This document shows positions 47,992-60,845 of a stretch of DNA of 64,000 nucleotides, piece after piece. The notes below the pieces were generated by a model. That model was not told the DNA's origin. It ran no database searches and saw only the letters and a program-made list of their open reading frames with translations. The DNA comes from Zygnema cylindricum (lineage: Eukaryota > Streptophyta > Zygnematophyceae > Zygnematales > Zygnemataceae): positions 263,822 through 327,821 of the forward strand of contig JBBHKE010003430.1 in NCBI GenBank assembly GCA_037447655.1, written 5' to 3'. Each line of letters begins with the position of its first letter. Position 1 is the first letter of the stretch. Position numbers and translations under genes: made by a program.

Positions 47992-48440
47992 TCCCCCACA
48001 AAAATCGTAGATCCAAAAAAGCTTATCTAGATAGTGCCCACTCCAAGTTGATGGAAACTCAAATGAATGACACCTTGACAACGAAAACCCCAATAGAGCA
48101 TCACTGCGTTATATAAGACAATCTGTGTGCTAGTTCCCCAATAGAGTGCAAAGTTAGAATATAAGTATTTGGACACATTCCCCCACTTTGACTTTTCCTT
48201 AAAAATGCAGCCACCTTGGCAGGCAAAATCTCTGACGAACTACACGCGTGTTTAGCCTGGACTCCCCTGAGTCCGGAGCAAAAAGAATCTCTGAATTTGC
48301 TCCCCAAAGTAGTTAGCTATAGTTGGTCAAACTTGACCTTTTGTACATAAGCTCTTTTATAGAAAGGGGGGTACCTACTATTTTTCTAACTCCCAAACCC
48401 CTCTCTAAACCCTTTACTACTGAGGTACGACACCAATTAT
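47972..48440 (-). repeat. element B, 5' LTR, truncated
   Basis: Minus-strand LTR 3' part; homology to 38453 onward ends near 48440. Contains GGTCAAACTTGACC (48325-48338). Confidence 0.75.
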
Positions 48441-48491
48441 AATTTTGTGACCTCAATTGTTACACAGAATGTCCCGCTTATATGAAGCCTC
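48440..48491 (-). repeat. element D LTR, left piece
   Basis: Fragment (TTTGTGACCTCAATTG ... GAAGCCTC) matching the low edge of A-like LTRs. It is interrupted at 48492 by element 3 and resumes at about 60846. Confidence 0.55.
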
Positions 48492-49448
48492 TGTTGGTTT
48501 CTGGAAACCTTTAGTCCTCTCTATTTCACATTGAGATGTTGCCATGCTCCGCTGGTCACACCGCAGCCATAACAGCCTCTGTAAGAAGGATACTCTGTTG
48601 CAATGCTACGCTGGTCACACCGCAGTTATAGCAGCGTGTATAAGGAAGATGCTGTGTTGCCATGTTGCGCTGGTCGAACACCGCAGCCATAGCAGTTTGT
48701 GCTGAGTCATTTTTGGTTAAAGGATAAATTACCGTAGACGAGATTTAGTGTTATACGTAACTCAAGAAGAAGAACACAGCCTTAGTACACTTCAAGCACA
48801 CGTGTCAGTCTACGAGGAAGTCAAGATAAGTTGTTCCCACGTTCACTTGGGGGCATGATTTACACATGGAGGATCATCTTCGGTGATGAAAGAATGCGCC
48901 AACGGCGGACAGAGTCCGCTGTCATTTTGGAAGAAGAACATTGACTGTGCCGTCATTTCAGCGGACGAACTTTAACCACGTACTATTTTACTTTAGCGGC
49001 TGTTAGTTTTAGGTTTGTGTAAATATTTGTGTGCGTTTGACGGCAGGGTTTTTCGTTTGATAAAGTTTCGTTTACCCGTCGACCACGGTATTTGTTGGAC
49101 GATGTAGATCAGCTGTAGGTTCACTTGTATATGTAGGACGTAGAATAATTTGGAGTTAGGAATGCCTTGGATGTAAACTGCAAAGCAGTTTTTCGTTGGT
49201 TTTGAATTACAAGAGCATTGTGATCTTTGGGCATAATATTGTAAAATTCTGCATGTGGTTTTGTTCGTGTATAATTTATATTGTGGCATATTTGCAATCC
49301 TAGGGTGTGGTTGGTTTGCTTGGGGCTTCATTGCGAAGTCGGTCTTTTGTGGGATATCGTGAGAGTTTCCTCTTTGTGTATTGTTTTTATGGCAATTGTT
49401 AGTGCTATTTTTTTCTGTTTCTGGTGTACCGGTTGCCTCACGACAACA
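48492..49448 (+). repeat. element 3, 5' LTR
   Basis: 957 bp, TGTTGGTTTCTGG ... ACGACAACA. Begins with two degenerate ~65-bp tandem units built on TTGCCATG(C/T)TGCGCTGGTC and ACACCGCAGCCATA. The gag ATG lies near 49390, inside the LTR. Confidence 0.9.
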
Positions 49449-49779
49449 GATCACGGTCCCACCCTCACGGATCCCAGTGTTAAATGGGCAAAAGTATTTG
49501 TTTTTGGTGGATTTAACTAAGTTGTACCTCAAGCAAGTGAAACTGTATAATGTGGTTTTCGGTGTTCATCCGGATACTGATCCATATTTTGATAAGAAAA
49601 ATGAGGATGCTTTGCACGCTCTTAAATTACTCTTATCAGAAGATCTGAACATGCAATATATTAATGTTTTTATGGTGTCTAAAATATGGCAAGACTTAAA
49701 AGAATCTTATGTGTTAGCTAGTGAGCAAAATGAGGTTATAACAGCTGGGAAAATTTGGGATTATAAGTATACAGGGGGG

Positions 49780-50559
49780 ATATGAGCTCATATTGTAATG
49801 GATTGAAACTTCTTTTGTGGGAAAATGCATGTTCCGTGGGGAATTTTCATCCCTATCATCAAGCAATGATTTGTAGAAATTAATGGTTTTAAAGTATTTT
49901 CTAGGTCTAAATAGAAATAAAGAAGCCGAGGCAGTCTACCTCTAACTTCTCTCTCCAAACTCTCAAACTTGTCGCAGTCACTGAGAAATTGGAGAGGAAG
50001 CTAGAGCCATGGCTACCTAGGCTATCCTGAGGTTTACGAGAAATTTATACTAGTAAGGGAGGAGATTATTTACTAAAAGGTATATGCCGGCCACAGGATT
50101 TGATCCTAGTACCTACCGGCCGACAGAAAGTAGATAGCCGGTAGCCTTAGCCGTTAGGCCTAGAAGTAGATATGAGCTCATATTGTAATAGATTGAAACT
50201 TCTTTTGTGGGAAAATGCATGTTCCGTGGGGAATTTTCCTCCCTATCATCAAGCAATGATTTGTAGAAATTAATGGTTTTAAAGTATTTTCTAGGTCTGG
50301 ATAGAAATAAAGAAGCCGAGGCAGTCTACCTCTAACTTCTCTCTCCAAACTCTCAAACTTGTCGCAATCACTGAGAAATTGGAGAGGAAGCTGGAGCCAT
50401 GGCTACCTAGGCTATCCTGAGGTTTACGGGAAATTTATACTAGTTAGGGAGGAGATTATTTACTAAAAGGTATATGCCGGCCACAAGATTTGATCCTAGT
50501 ACCTGCCGGCCGACAGATAGTAGATAGCCGGTAGCCTTAGCCGTTAGGCCTAGAAGTAG
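49780..50559 (+). repeat. 390-bp tandem duplication across the element 3 / element 2b junction
   Basis: Unit 1 (49780-50169) and unit 2 (50170-50559) each contain 92 bp of element 3 gag followed by the first 298 bp of the element 2b LTR. Since each unit spans the insertion junction, the duplication happened after 2b inserted. The copies differ at only a handful of positions. Confidence 0.95.
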
Positions 50560-51313
50560 TGTTACATATTATATAGTACGATAATTAATTAAACATTAAT
50601 TCGTAGGATAAATCATTTAACTATAGTTGTTATCGAGATACATAGATCTGGTATGTAAAAGTACGAATTGCGGTACGGATAAAGAATCAAAACCGCGCAT
50701 AGATTTCGTAAGCGAAACAAATACCGTGCATGTATTTATTACGGCTACGATCAAATACGAGTTTAATCGGACGGCCGAAATTAGCGCCGAGATCGCGGAA
50801 GAAGAATTTGGCGGTTTGTGGGCATCGCCACATCGGATGACACATGGCGATGTCACATTGGAGAGCGGCATCTCCGAGGATTAAAGGAGCGAATCCGGAC
50901 ATACCACGTGTCGAAATTTAGGCCATGTCGTACAGTGTCCGTACATAAAGTACACGGGCAGCTGTACTTTTGCGTACGGAACTGTAATCTGATAGGTTTC
51001 GTACATCAGTAGATAGAGTCTGTGAGAGAGATAGGACTTAGAAAAATTAGAAGATATGACCCTCTCTCCCAGAGAGCTTCTGTACAAAAGGTCAACTTTG
51101 ACCCTCCATAACTTACTCCTCAGGGGAGCAAATTCAGAGATTCTTTTTGCTATCGACTCAGGGGAGTCTTGTCTTGATAGGGGTGAAGTTGGTCAGAGAT
51201 TTTGTCTGTCAAGGTGGCATTTATTTTTGCCGAAACACAAAGGGGTCAGGGTTATCCTAGAGGCTTCTTGGAAGCTGTCCACTCTGAGGACTTATGGAGG
51301 TCTCAAAGTTTCA
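50262..51313 (+). repeat. element 2b, 5' LTR
   Basis: TGTAGAAATTAATGG ... CAAAGTTTCA, 1052 bp. Contains ACCACGTGTCG (about 50905) and the W-box palindrome (51090-51103). Confidence 0.96.
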
Positions 51314-54300
51314 GGTTATAGGCCCACCCTCTAGGGTACCAATCTTTAATGGAACTGGCTTCATATATTGGGAAAGTATGATGATAGGAGCTCTATGCGA
51401 AAAAAGGTTTTGGGGGATAGTTATTGGACGGTTGGGGAGTCCATCAAGTCTTGGAATTCCTCCAGGGTTTGGAGGAAGCAGATTCACCTGGAAAGAGGAT
51501 CCACCTTCAACGGAAGAAACAAGAGAAGGAGAGGTGGTGGACAAAGGAAAGGAGAAGGAGGTGACCACACCAATAGCAACTGGTTCGGCATTCATGTCAC
51601 CTATTCCGAGGAACGAGGAGAATGATACTGAAACCTGGGACTTCAACAATATGGCGGCAAAGCACTTCATCCTACGCCATCTCTCTCAAGGACTTGCATG
51701 TCCTCATTTGCAGGTAGAAAGGGCATCCGATCTTTGGATGGCTCTCATAGAGATGTACCGAAGTGGTACGATTCAGCAACAACAGATGGCTGATCAAAAA
51801 GTTAAGCAGTATGTATACAAAGGGGGAAATATGTTGGATTTTTGCAATGAGCTTGCTACACTTTTCATGGAGCTAGAGAGTGCGGGGAAAGTTTTTAGTG
51901 AAAAAAAAAAGGTTAACTGTTTACTGATGAAGTTACCTGATGAGTTCTAGAACATAGTCAACCGTGTGCAGGACTTGACGGACTCAAGGTGGATATGGAA
52001 CGCAGTGGTAGGGATTATTCTCGTTCGAGAGAATACGATTGAGATTCGAAGGGGAGGAAAGAGTGGCCAAGCCTTGGCAACAGCGACTGACTGGAGGAAC
52101 AAGTATTCCCGGAAACCAGTCGGAAACTATGGGGGTAGGGAGTAGAAAAAACAGGCTGACGAGTTTGAACCAAGGGCTCCCAAAGGTTTATGTCATTTTT
52201 GTAAGAAACCGGGGCACTATATGGTAGAGTGCACTAAGCTAACCGAGCTTCGGTTAAAGGAGGGGCAGACCGGTGGTACCCCGAGAGGAAAGAAAAAGGC
52301 CCTTGTCACACAGGTACTTGAGGCGGAATCCGAGGACGAGGACAATGAGCTTCTTTTGGATGAGGAGTTGGAGGCGAAAAATAAGGTTGAAATTCCACGA
52401 AGGCAGAAATATGCTTACGGTGGATTGAAAGGTGAAGCAGGCTGGATTATAGATTCAGGTGCCTCCATGCACATGTGTAAGGATAGGCACCTGTTCACTA
52501 AGATAAGAAAGATTCCCACCGTAGAGATAGAGTACGGGGATGGGAGGATAGTCACCACTACTCTTATGGATCGGTAGATCTGAAAGTGTTAGTAGAAGGA
52601 AAGACATCCATATTAACATTCTCCGATGTATTGCTTATTCCGGAGCTGAACAAAAACCTTATTTCTACATCTATATTAGATGATAAGGGTTTTTTCACTA
52701 GCACTAGGGAAGGAGTCTTTGCTGCTAGTTTTGAGGAGGATGTCTATTTCATTGCTGAGAAAGGTAGCCATGGGATGTTTAGGCTCGTTTTAAGTAATGA
52801 AAATAAGAAACTTTATTATGCTGGTGTTCATGATATTTTGATGTGGCATAAGAGGCTTGGGCATGTGAATCTAGATAAGTTAAGAGAGATGAAAAAGATG
52901 GGAGTGGTGGAAGGGATTCAGTTCAGTGAGAGTGATGATTTAAGTGATTATAGTGGATGTGCTCAAGGTAAAGCACACAGATTACCCTTTCCTAAAACAA
53001 CCACCTATAAGGGAGAAAAATTCTAGATCTAGTACACACAGATATTTGGGGACCGGCTAGAGTGCCCTCAGCGGGGGGGAAGAGATTTATGATGACTTTA
53101 ACTGATGATTGGTCTCGGTATTCCCGGGTGTATTTTTTGAAAAACAAGTCAGAAGCTCAGGATTGTTTTTTGACAATATAAAGCATGGAGCGAAAAACTC
53201 CATGAAACTCCAATCAAGAGAGTAAGGAGTGACAATGGTGGAGAGTATACTTCTAACCAGTTTGAGGATTTTTTGAGGGAAGATGGGGTTCAACACCAAA
53301 AGACAGTTCAAGAAAATCCGGAACAGAATGGGGTAGCTGAAAGGTTAAATAGAACACTAAGTGATAGTGCTAGAAGTATGTTGTCGGATAAGAAGATAGG
53401 AAAAAGGTTTTGGGCAGAAGCAATGAACTGTGCTAATTACCTCAAAAATAGAGTTCTTACTTCAGCTTTAAAAGATCAAACACCTTATGAGAGATGGACA
53501 AGCCGGAAACCAGACTGATCTCATTTAAAGGTTTTCGGCAGTGAAGTATTCAGTCTAGATACAGATCAGTCTAATTGGAAGCTAGATCCTAAAAGAAAAC
53601 CGGGATACTTATTAGGATATGATGAGGATGTTAAAGGATATAGAGTTTATGATCTAAAAAGAGAAGATATAATCTTAGTAAAGCATCTAGTAGTTATGGA
53701 TGAAGGAAAGTCTGTGGATCCCTTCAAATATACAAAGTCAGTAAAAATCAGATTTGAGTTAGAAAATTCCGATGACTTTGAGCTCCCTAACTATCCACGT
53801 TTTACAGACGATGACATTCTTGCAGGTACAAATAAAACCGAAAAGGACTCGGCTGTGGAAACTCGAGTAACAACTCTACCCGAAGCGGAAGACGTGGTGG
53901 AAATTGATTCGGAATCAAGGGATAGGGGAGAAGCTGAGTTTGTTCGAAAGAATCCACGAGAACCATCTATTCCGGCCTCAGATTTTGAGAGGGGGAGGAG
54001 AAGTAGCAAAAGATTGCAAGAAAAACAGGTTATTAACAAGGTAACTAAACTATCTCATAAAGATGAACCTCAAACTTATGGAGAGGCGATGACTTGTCCA
54101 GAAAAAAACCGGTGGAAGACAGCCATCAATGAGGAGATGGCCTCAATTATGGCAGCCGATACTTGGGAGCTAGTGGATTGTCCACCTAACCGAAAACCAA
54201 TCGGTTGTAAGTGGGTTTTCAAATTAAAACTCAACCCTGATAACACAATCGAGCGCTACAAGGCTCTATTAGTGGCAAAGGGATTTACACAAAAGGAGGG

Positions 54301-55651
54301 AATTGACTACGAGGAAACCTTTGCCCCGGTGGTTAGATTTCCCTACGTCCGCATACTTCTCAGCCTGGCAGCAGCGGAAGACATGGAAGTGCACCAAATA
54401 GACATCAAAATAACCTTTTTGCATGGAGAATTGGAAGAGGAGATCTTCATGCGACAACCCGAAGGGTTTGTGGAGGAAGGAGAGGAGAGTAAGGTATGTC
54501 GGCTGATTAAATCTCTTTACGGTTTGAAACAGGCGCATCGACAGTGGAATAACAAGCTTGATGAGTGTCTTATCGGTTTGGGATATATCCGGATCAGCTC
54601 AGATCACTCAATCTATGTTTTAGAAGTTGAGGAAGGTTTTATATTTATTGCAATTTATGTTGATGTTTTGCTTGTTTTAAGTAAATCAATGGAAAAAATT
54701 AATAAACTGAAAACCCATCTTAAGGGGAGATTTGAAATAAAGGATATGGAGGAAGCAAAATATATTTTGGGAATTCAAGTAGAGAGAGACCGAAAAAGAA
54801 AAATTATAAGATTGACTCAAAAGGAAGCAATAGGGAACATGCTTGAAAAATTTCAAATGGATAAAGCTAATAGTTGTGTTACTCCAATGGAGTTGAAGAA
54901 GGGAAGTGAGGGGAGTGAGGAAGAAGGAGTCATAGTCTTAGACGAGGAATTATCTTTTGAAGAAGAGAAGTTCATGCAGACTATTCTTTACAGGCAAGTA
55001 GTGGGAAGTCAAATCTATTTTATGAATAGTACCCGGCCGGATTTAGCAGCAGCTGTAGGAGTGCTGAGTAGAAGTCTAAATGCTCCCACTAAAAGGGATT
55101 GGGAGGCAGCTAAGAGAGTCCTTAGATACTTGATAGGAACTAGGGATCTATGGTTGCATTTGGGTGGGGAGAATACTGACATCACTACTTGGAGTGATTC
55201 TAGTTATAGTGATGCTTCGATGAGGAGATGCACTTCTGGATATGTATTATATGTGGGTGATGGGGCTTGCTGTTGGAGTAGCAAACAGCAAAAGGTTATT
55301 GCTCAGTCCACCATGGAGGCTGAGTATATGGCCTCTTGCTCTGCTGTAAAAGAATTGATGTGGGTCAAGTCTTTGCTTGGTGAGCTTGGTTATCTTAAGA
55401 GTGGTGTGCAGAAAATATTTTGTGATAATCAGGCAGCAATTACTATATCTACCAATCCTAAACATCATTTTAAAGCCAAACACATGGACATCAGACTCAG
55501 CTTTATTCGAGAGAAAGTAGAAAATAAAATAATCAGTTTAGAGTACCGACAAGATAGTGAGATGGTAGCAGATATGATGACCAAACCTGTGCCTTCCCCT
55601 AAGCTAATTTTCTGCAAAGAGAAGTGTGGTCCGAAATTAAAGATTGACTAG
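51294..55651 (+). pseudogene. element 2b gag-pol, broken
   Basis: Same frame start as 2a (ATG in the LTR, MEVSKFQVIGPPSRVPIF). It is disrupted by stops at about 51948, 52144 and 53516 and by single-base indels near 52566, 53020 and 53166. The second half (53696-55651) is open, but the RT active site reads YVDV at 54658 instead of YVDD, losing the second catalytic Asp. RNase H motifs (TTWSDSSYSD, STMEAEYMAS) remain. Inactive even apart from the stops. Confidence 0.93.
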
Positions 55652-55664
55652 AAAATAAAGGGAG

Positions 55665-56716
55665 TGTAGAAATTAATGGTTTTAAAGTATTTTCTAGGTC
55701 TGAATAGAAATAAAGAAGCCGAGGTAGTCTACCTCGAACTTCTCTCTCCAAACTCTCAAACTTGTCGCAGTCACTGAGAAATTGGAGAGGAAGCTAGAGT
55801 AATGGCTACCTAGGCTATCCTGAGGTTTACGGGAAATTTATACTAGTTAGGGAGGAGATTATTTACTAAAAGGTATATGCCGGCCACAGGATTTGATCCT
55901 AGTACTTGCCGGCCGACAAATAGTAGATAGCCGATAGCCTTAGCCGTTAGGCCTAGAAGTAGTCTTACGTATTATATAGTACGATAATTAATTAAACATT
56001 AATTCGTAGGATAAATCATTTAACTATAACTGTTAACAGGATACATAGATCTGGTATGTAAAAGTACGAATTTCGGTACGGATAAAGAATCAATACCGCG
56101 CATAGATTTCGTTAGCGAAACAAATACCGCGCATGTATTTATTACGGCTACGATCAAATACGAGTTTAATCGGATGGCCGAAATTAGCGCCGAGATCGCG
56201 GAAGAAGAATTTGGCGGTTTGTGGGCATCGCCACATCGGATGACACATGGCGATGTCACATTGGAGAGCGGCATCTCCGAGGATTAAAGGAGCGAATCCG
56301 GACATACCACGTGTCGAAATTTAGGCCATGTCGTACAGTGTCCGTACATAAAGTACACGGGCAGCTGTACTTTTGCGTACGGAACTGTAATCTGATAGGT
56401 TTCGTACATCAGTAGATAGAGTCTGTGAGAGAGATAGGACTTAGAAAAATTAGAAGATATGACCCTCTCTCCCAGAGAGCTTCTGTACAAAAGGTCAACT
56501 TTGACCCTCCATAACTTACTGCTCAGGGGAGCAAATTCAGAGATTCTTTTTGCTATCGACTCCAGGGAGTCTTGTCTTCACAGGGTTGAAGTTGGTCACA
56601 ATTTTTGTCTGTCAGGGTGGCAGTTATTTTTGCCGAAACACAAAGGGGTCAGGGTTATCCTAGAGGCTTCTTGGAAGCTGTCCACTCTGAGGACTTATGG
56701 AGGTCTTAGAGTTTCA
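55665..56716 (+). repeat. element 2b, 3' LTR
   Basis: 1052 bp, starts TGTAGAAATTAATGG after the polypurine tract and ends TTAGAGTTTCA before the duplication TGATT. Confidence 0.96.
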
Positions 56717-59700
56717 TGATTTTAATGATAAGGCTTCCTATAGAATATAGAAGAGCTGCGGAACAGTTAAAGAGGTTAGAGAAGAGTAAATGGAATATAG
56801 TTGTAGCACAAACATATATCTTAGATGAGGAAGCAACTCAGATAGCATTGATTAGTGCATAGTCAGCGGTAGCTTACAAAGCTCAGACTTATAGACAGGC
56901 AGGATTATCCAGGAATAAGAATTTCACACATAATCCAAATTATAGGCAATATGATAGGTGTGTCTATTGCTTTGGTCAAGGTCATGTTTTCTGGCTATGT
57001 TCGGATTTTATAAAAGCATGTGAAACAGGAATTTATCGTGCGGGATGGAAGGTGCGGTCGGAGGATTCTCCAACCAGAGTGGCGGCATCAAAATTGCCGG
57101 TTAATATGCGGCGTTCATTACAACTGATGAGACACAACAAGACGATTCACCAAAGGAAAACGATGATGTGGTTAGATTCCGCAATTGGATGATGATGAAT
57201 TCTTTGCTCTCGTAAAGGATCTCATAGAGGGGCCTCAACAAAAACGATGGATTATGGACTCCGGATGCTCTTCCCACATGTGCGACAACCGAGCTTACTT
57301 CAAAACACTCACTTTGATTCCCACTCACCGAATATATTATGCGGATGACAACGTTGTGGAAGCAACAGCTAAAGGAAGCGTGGAGTTAGCTTTTAACATC
57401 AATGGTAAAGTTGTGAAAAGAACATTGCATGATGTTCTCTATATTCCAAAGTTTAAGAAAAAAATGTTTTCCACTTCGGTGGCTGAAATTAAAGGATTTG
57501 AAATTTTACAAAAAATGGAAAAAAGTAGTATGCAAAGATGGGAGGGTAGCCTTGGTAGGAACTAGAGGCCCAAACTTGTTGTACAGGGTGGACTTGGCCA
57601 ATGAAATTGATTTTGCATACTCCAGAATCTTTCTGGAAAATGTTTTGTGGCATAAGAGGCTTGGTCACGTTCATCATGAGAGACTTGATAATATGGTAAA
57701 CAAAAATATGATAGATGGTGTTAAATTTGGCCAAAAGGAATCCCATGTATGTGATGGGTGTGCATTGGGAAAGCTTCATAAATTACCCCTACCTCAGGCC
57801 GCGGATAACCGGGCTACGGATCTGCTACAAATTATTCATTCAAATGTGTGGGGACCATCAAAAGTTCCTTCCCTCAGTGGCAGCCGGTTTTTGGTCACTT
57901 GGTTTTTGGTCACCTTGACAGATGATTTCTCCCGATACAGTAAGGTTTATTTTACGAAGGAGAAAAGTGAAGTACTCACTCACTTCAAGCTTTTTCATAT
58001 ATGGGCGGAAAAGCTTCATCGGAAGAAGATCCTCTCCCTTGGGTCATACAACAGAGGTGAATATATTTCCCATGCATTTTCAAACTATCTAAAAGAAAAT
58101 GGAATTTCCCGGAAGTTTACGGTTCCGTATACTCCATATCAAAACGAAGTATCAGAAAGACTTAACCGAACTTTAACGAAAAGTGCAAAATCTATGATGT
58201 TAGATAAAGGTATAGACTTTAAGTTTTGGGGTGAGGCTTTCTCTTGTGCCTCTTATATAACAAATAGAGTGGAAACTAAAGCAGTGAAAGGAAAAACACC
58301 ATATGAAGTGTGGACAGGGAAAAAGCCTAATGTTAGTCATTTCTGGGTTTTTGGGAGCAAATGTTTTATTTTAGATAATCTACCTATTTCTAAGCTTAGT
58401 CCGAAATCGGTCCCTGGGATTTTTATGGGATATGATGATGAGTCACTCGGCTATAGAGTATACAATACAGATAGGAAAACTCTTCAAGTTGCTAGGAATA
58501 TTCTGGTTAAAGAGGAAACTGAATCAGTTGATATATTTGGCATGACAGATATTGAGAAAAATGCCAAAATCCAAAAATATGTAATATTTGAAAATGTACC
58601 TTTTACATCTTCCACCTCATCTTCTCCTATTTCTCCTTTGGATGTTAAGATAGCTTTCTTGCATGGAGATTTAGAGGAGGTGATCTATATGAAGCAACCT
58701 ATGTATGTAGAGACCGGAAATGAAAATCTGTTCTGAAAGCTATAATCCTTATATGGTCTAAAGCTGGCTCCCCGTCAGTGGAATGTGAAACTAGATGAGT
58801 TTCTAACCGGTCTTGGCTTTGTACGCATTAGCTAAGATCACTCAGTCTACGTTATGGAAGGGGAAGATGGGATTATTTACATTGCTGTGTATGTAGATGA
58901 TTTGCTGCTACTAAGTAAGTCATTAAATAAGATCAACAAAATAAAGGCAACCTTGAATTTAAGATTTGAGATGAAAGATTTAGGGGAGGCAAAGTATATT
59001 CTTGGAATTCAAGTAGAAAGGGATAGAGATAGGAGAGTAATCTATCTAACGCAACAGAAAGCAATAGGGAATGTACTTGAAAAATTCGGCATGTCAGAGG
59101 CAAAGGGAAGTGCCACTCCCATGGAATTTAAGCAGAAAGTGGAAGGCACAGAGATCGACGGAGGAGTCATTATTGACGACACCTTGGAGTCAGGGGAGGC
59201 AGATTTTATGGCCACCATTCCATACCGGCAGATTGTTGGCAGTCTAATCTACTTCATGAACTACACTAGATCAGACATTGCGGCAGCAGTCGGTGCTCTG
59301 AGCCGGAGTTTACAAAATCCGAGGAAAACAGATTAGGAGGCAGCAAAGAGGGTTCTTCGGTACCTTCCGGGAACACGGATTCTTCGACTTGCTCTCGGTG
59401 GAGACGAAGTAAAAATTTAGACTTGGAGTGATGCTAATTACGGAGACATGCCAAGCCGTCGTTCCACCACATGATTTATCTTTAAAATTCGAAGTGGAAC
59501 ATGCTGCTGGAGCAGCAAGCTTTAAAAGGTATCAGCTCACTCTACAATGGAGGCTGAATACATGGCGGCAAGCTCAGCTGTCAAGGAGTTACTGTGGGTA
59601 AAGTCTCTCCTTCAAGAGCTTCATTTTATGCAATTAGGATCTCAAATAGTTTGGTGTGATAACTAGGCAGCTATTGTTATTGCATCTAATCCAAGTCATC

Positions 59701-59900
59701 ACTTCAAAAGCAAACACATTCATATGAAGTTGCATTTTGTGAGAGAGAAGGTGATGAATAGGATTTTGAAACTAAGTTATCTGCCAGATGAGATGATGAT
59801 TGCTGATATGATGACTAAGTCTTTACCTACACCTAAATTGAAGGGTTTGTAGGGAGGAATGTGGACTCAGTGGCTCAGAGAGTGTGAAGGTTTAGGTGAG

Positions 59901-60845
59901 GGTTGGTTTTTGGAAACCTTTAGTCCTCTCTATTTCACATTGAGATGCTGCCATGCTGCGTTGGTCACACCGCAGCCATAGCAGCCTGTGTAAGAAGGAT
60001 ACTCTGCTGCCATGCTACGTTGGTCACAGCGCAGTCATACCAGCGTTTATAAGGAAGATGTTGTGTTGCCATGTTGCGCTGGTCGAACACCGCAGCCATA
60101 GCAATTTTTGGTAAGTCATTTTTGGTTAAAGGATAAATTGTTGTAGACAAGATTTAGTGTTATACGTAACACAAGAAGGAGTACACAGACTCGGTACATT
60201 TCAAGCACACGTGTCAATCTGCGAGGAAGTCAAGATATGTTGTTCCAGACGGAAAAGTATAGGTTCACTTGGGGGCCTGATTTACACGTGGAGGATCATC
60301 TTCGGTGATGAAAGAATGCACCAACGGCAGACAGAGTCCGCCGTCATTTTGGAAGAATAACATTGACTGCGCCGTCATTTCAGCGGACAAACTTTAACCA
60401 CGTACTATTTTACTTTAGCGGCTATTAGTTTTAGGTTTGTGTAAATATTTGTGTACGGTTGACGACGGGGTTTTGGGTTTGATAAAGTTTAGTTTACCAG
60501 ACGACCACGGTAATTGTGGTATGATGTAGATCAGCTTGAGGTTCACTTGCATATGTAGGACGTAGAATAATTTGGAGTTAGAAATGTGTTGGATGTAAAC
60601 AGCGAAGCAGTTTTTGGTTGGTTTTGAATTACAAGATCATTGTGATCTTTGGGCAATATATTGTGAAATTCTGCATGTGGTTTTTTTCGTGTATAATTTA
60701 TATTTTGGAAAATTTGCAAACCTAGGGTGTGTTTGGTTTGCTTGGGGCTTCATTGCAAAGTCGGTCTTTTGTGGGATATCGTGAGAGTTTCCTCTTTGTG
60801 TATTTTAATTATGGCAACTGCTGGTGCTTCTTCTTCTGTTTATCT
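59901..60845 (+). repeat. element 3, 3' LTR, end-truncated
   Basis: Matches 48492-49430; the terminal ~20 bp with the CAACA end are missing. The first base pair TG has become GG. Confidence 0.85.

Larger units (their letters stand above)
38453..48440 (-). mobile_element. copia element B (pol-deleted, both LTRs interrupted)
   Basis: Minus-strand element. Its 5' LTR starts (low edge) at 47972 after an exact PBS complement GGTGGGCCCATAACC (47957-47971). The internal region is 46050-47956. The 3' LTR is split into 45938-46049 and 38453-39482 by element 2a. The two LTRs share GAGGTCCATTCCCCCA, AACCCCAATAGAGC and AACCCCTCTCTAAACCC. Homology in the 5' LTR stops at about 48440, where another LTR (element D) begins. 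Confidence 0.85.
50262..56716 (+). mobile_element. copia element 2b (sister of 2a, defective)
   Basis: A 6455-bp plus-strand element with two 1052-bp LTRs, PBS GGTTATAGGCCCACC (51314-51328, one mismatch to 2a), PPT GAAAATAAAGGGAG and a 5-bp duplication TGATT (50257-50261 and 56717-56721). It is inserted in gag of element 3. High identity to 2a throughout. Confidence 0.96.
49390..59856 (+). pseudogene. element 3 gag-pol, split and dead
   Basis: The gag start (SRIPVLNGQKYLF, same layout as element 1) runs to 49779. The rest resumes at 56722 after element 2b, with zinc knuckle CVYCFGQGHVFWLC (about 56962), protease WIMDSGCSSHMC (57248), and GAG-pre-integrase WHKRLGHVHHERL with CDGCALGKLHKLP. 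Integrase has lost two catalytic Asp residues: the first motif reads HSNVWGP (expected D) and the second GSYNRGEY (expected SDNGGEY); the third, QNEVSERLNRT, keeps Glu. The RT N-terminal third is deleted (linker joined straight to DVKIAFLHGDLEE at 58640). VYVDDLLLLS is intact at 58888, and RNase H runs to 59850 with several stops. Confidence 0.9.
48492..60845 (+). mobile_element. copia element 3 (contains element 2b)
   Basis: Plus-strand copia with LTRs at 48492-49448 and 59901-60845, gag-pol split by element 2b (50262-56716), and a decayed PBS GATCACGGTCCCACC at 49449. The 3' LTR lacks the last part of the 5' LTR (break after TTCTTCTGTTT), and the host LTR next to it also misses about 100 bp, so one deletion removed both. 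Confidence 0.9.
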
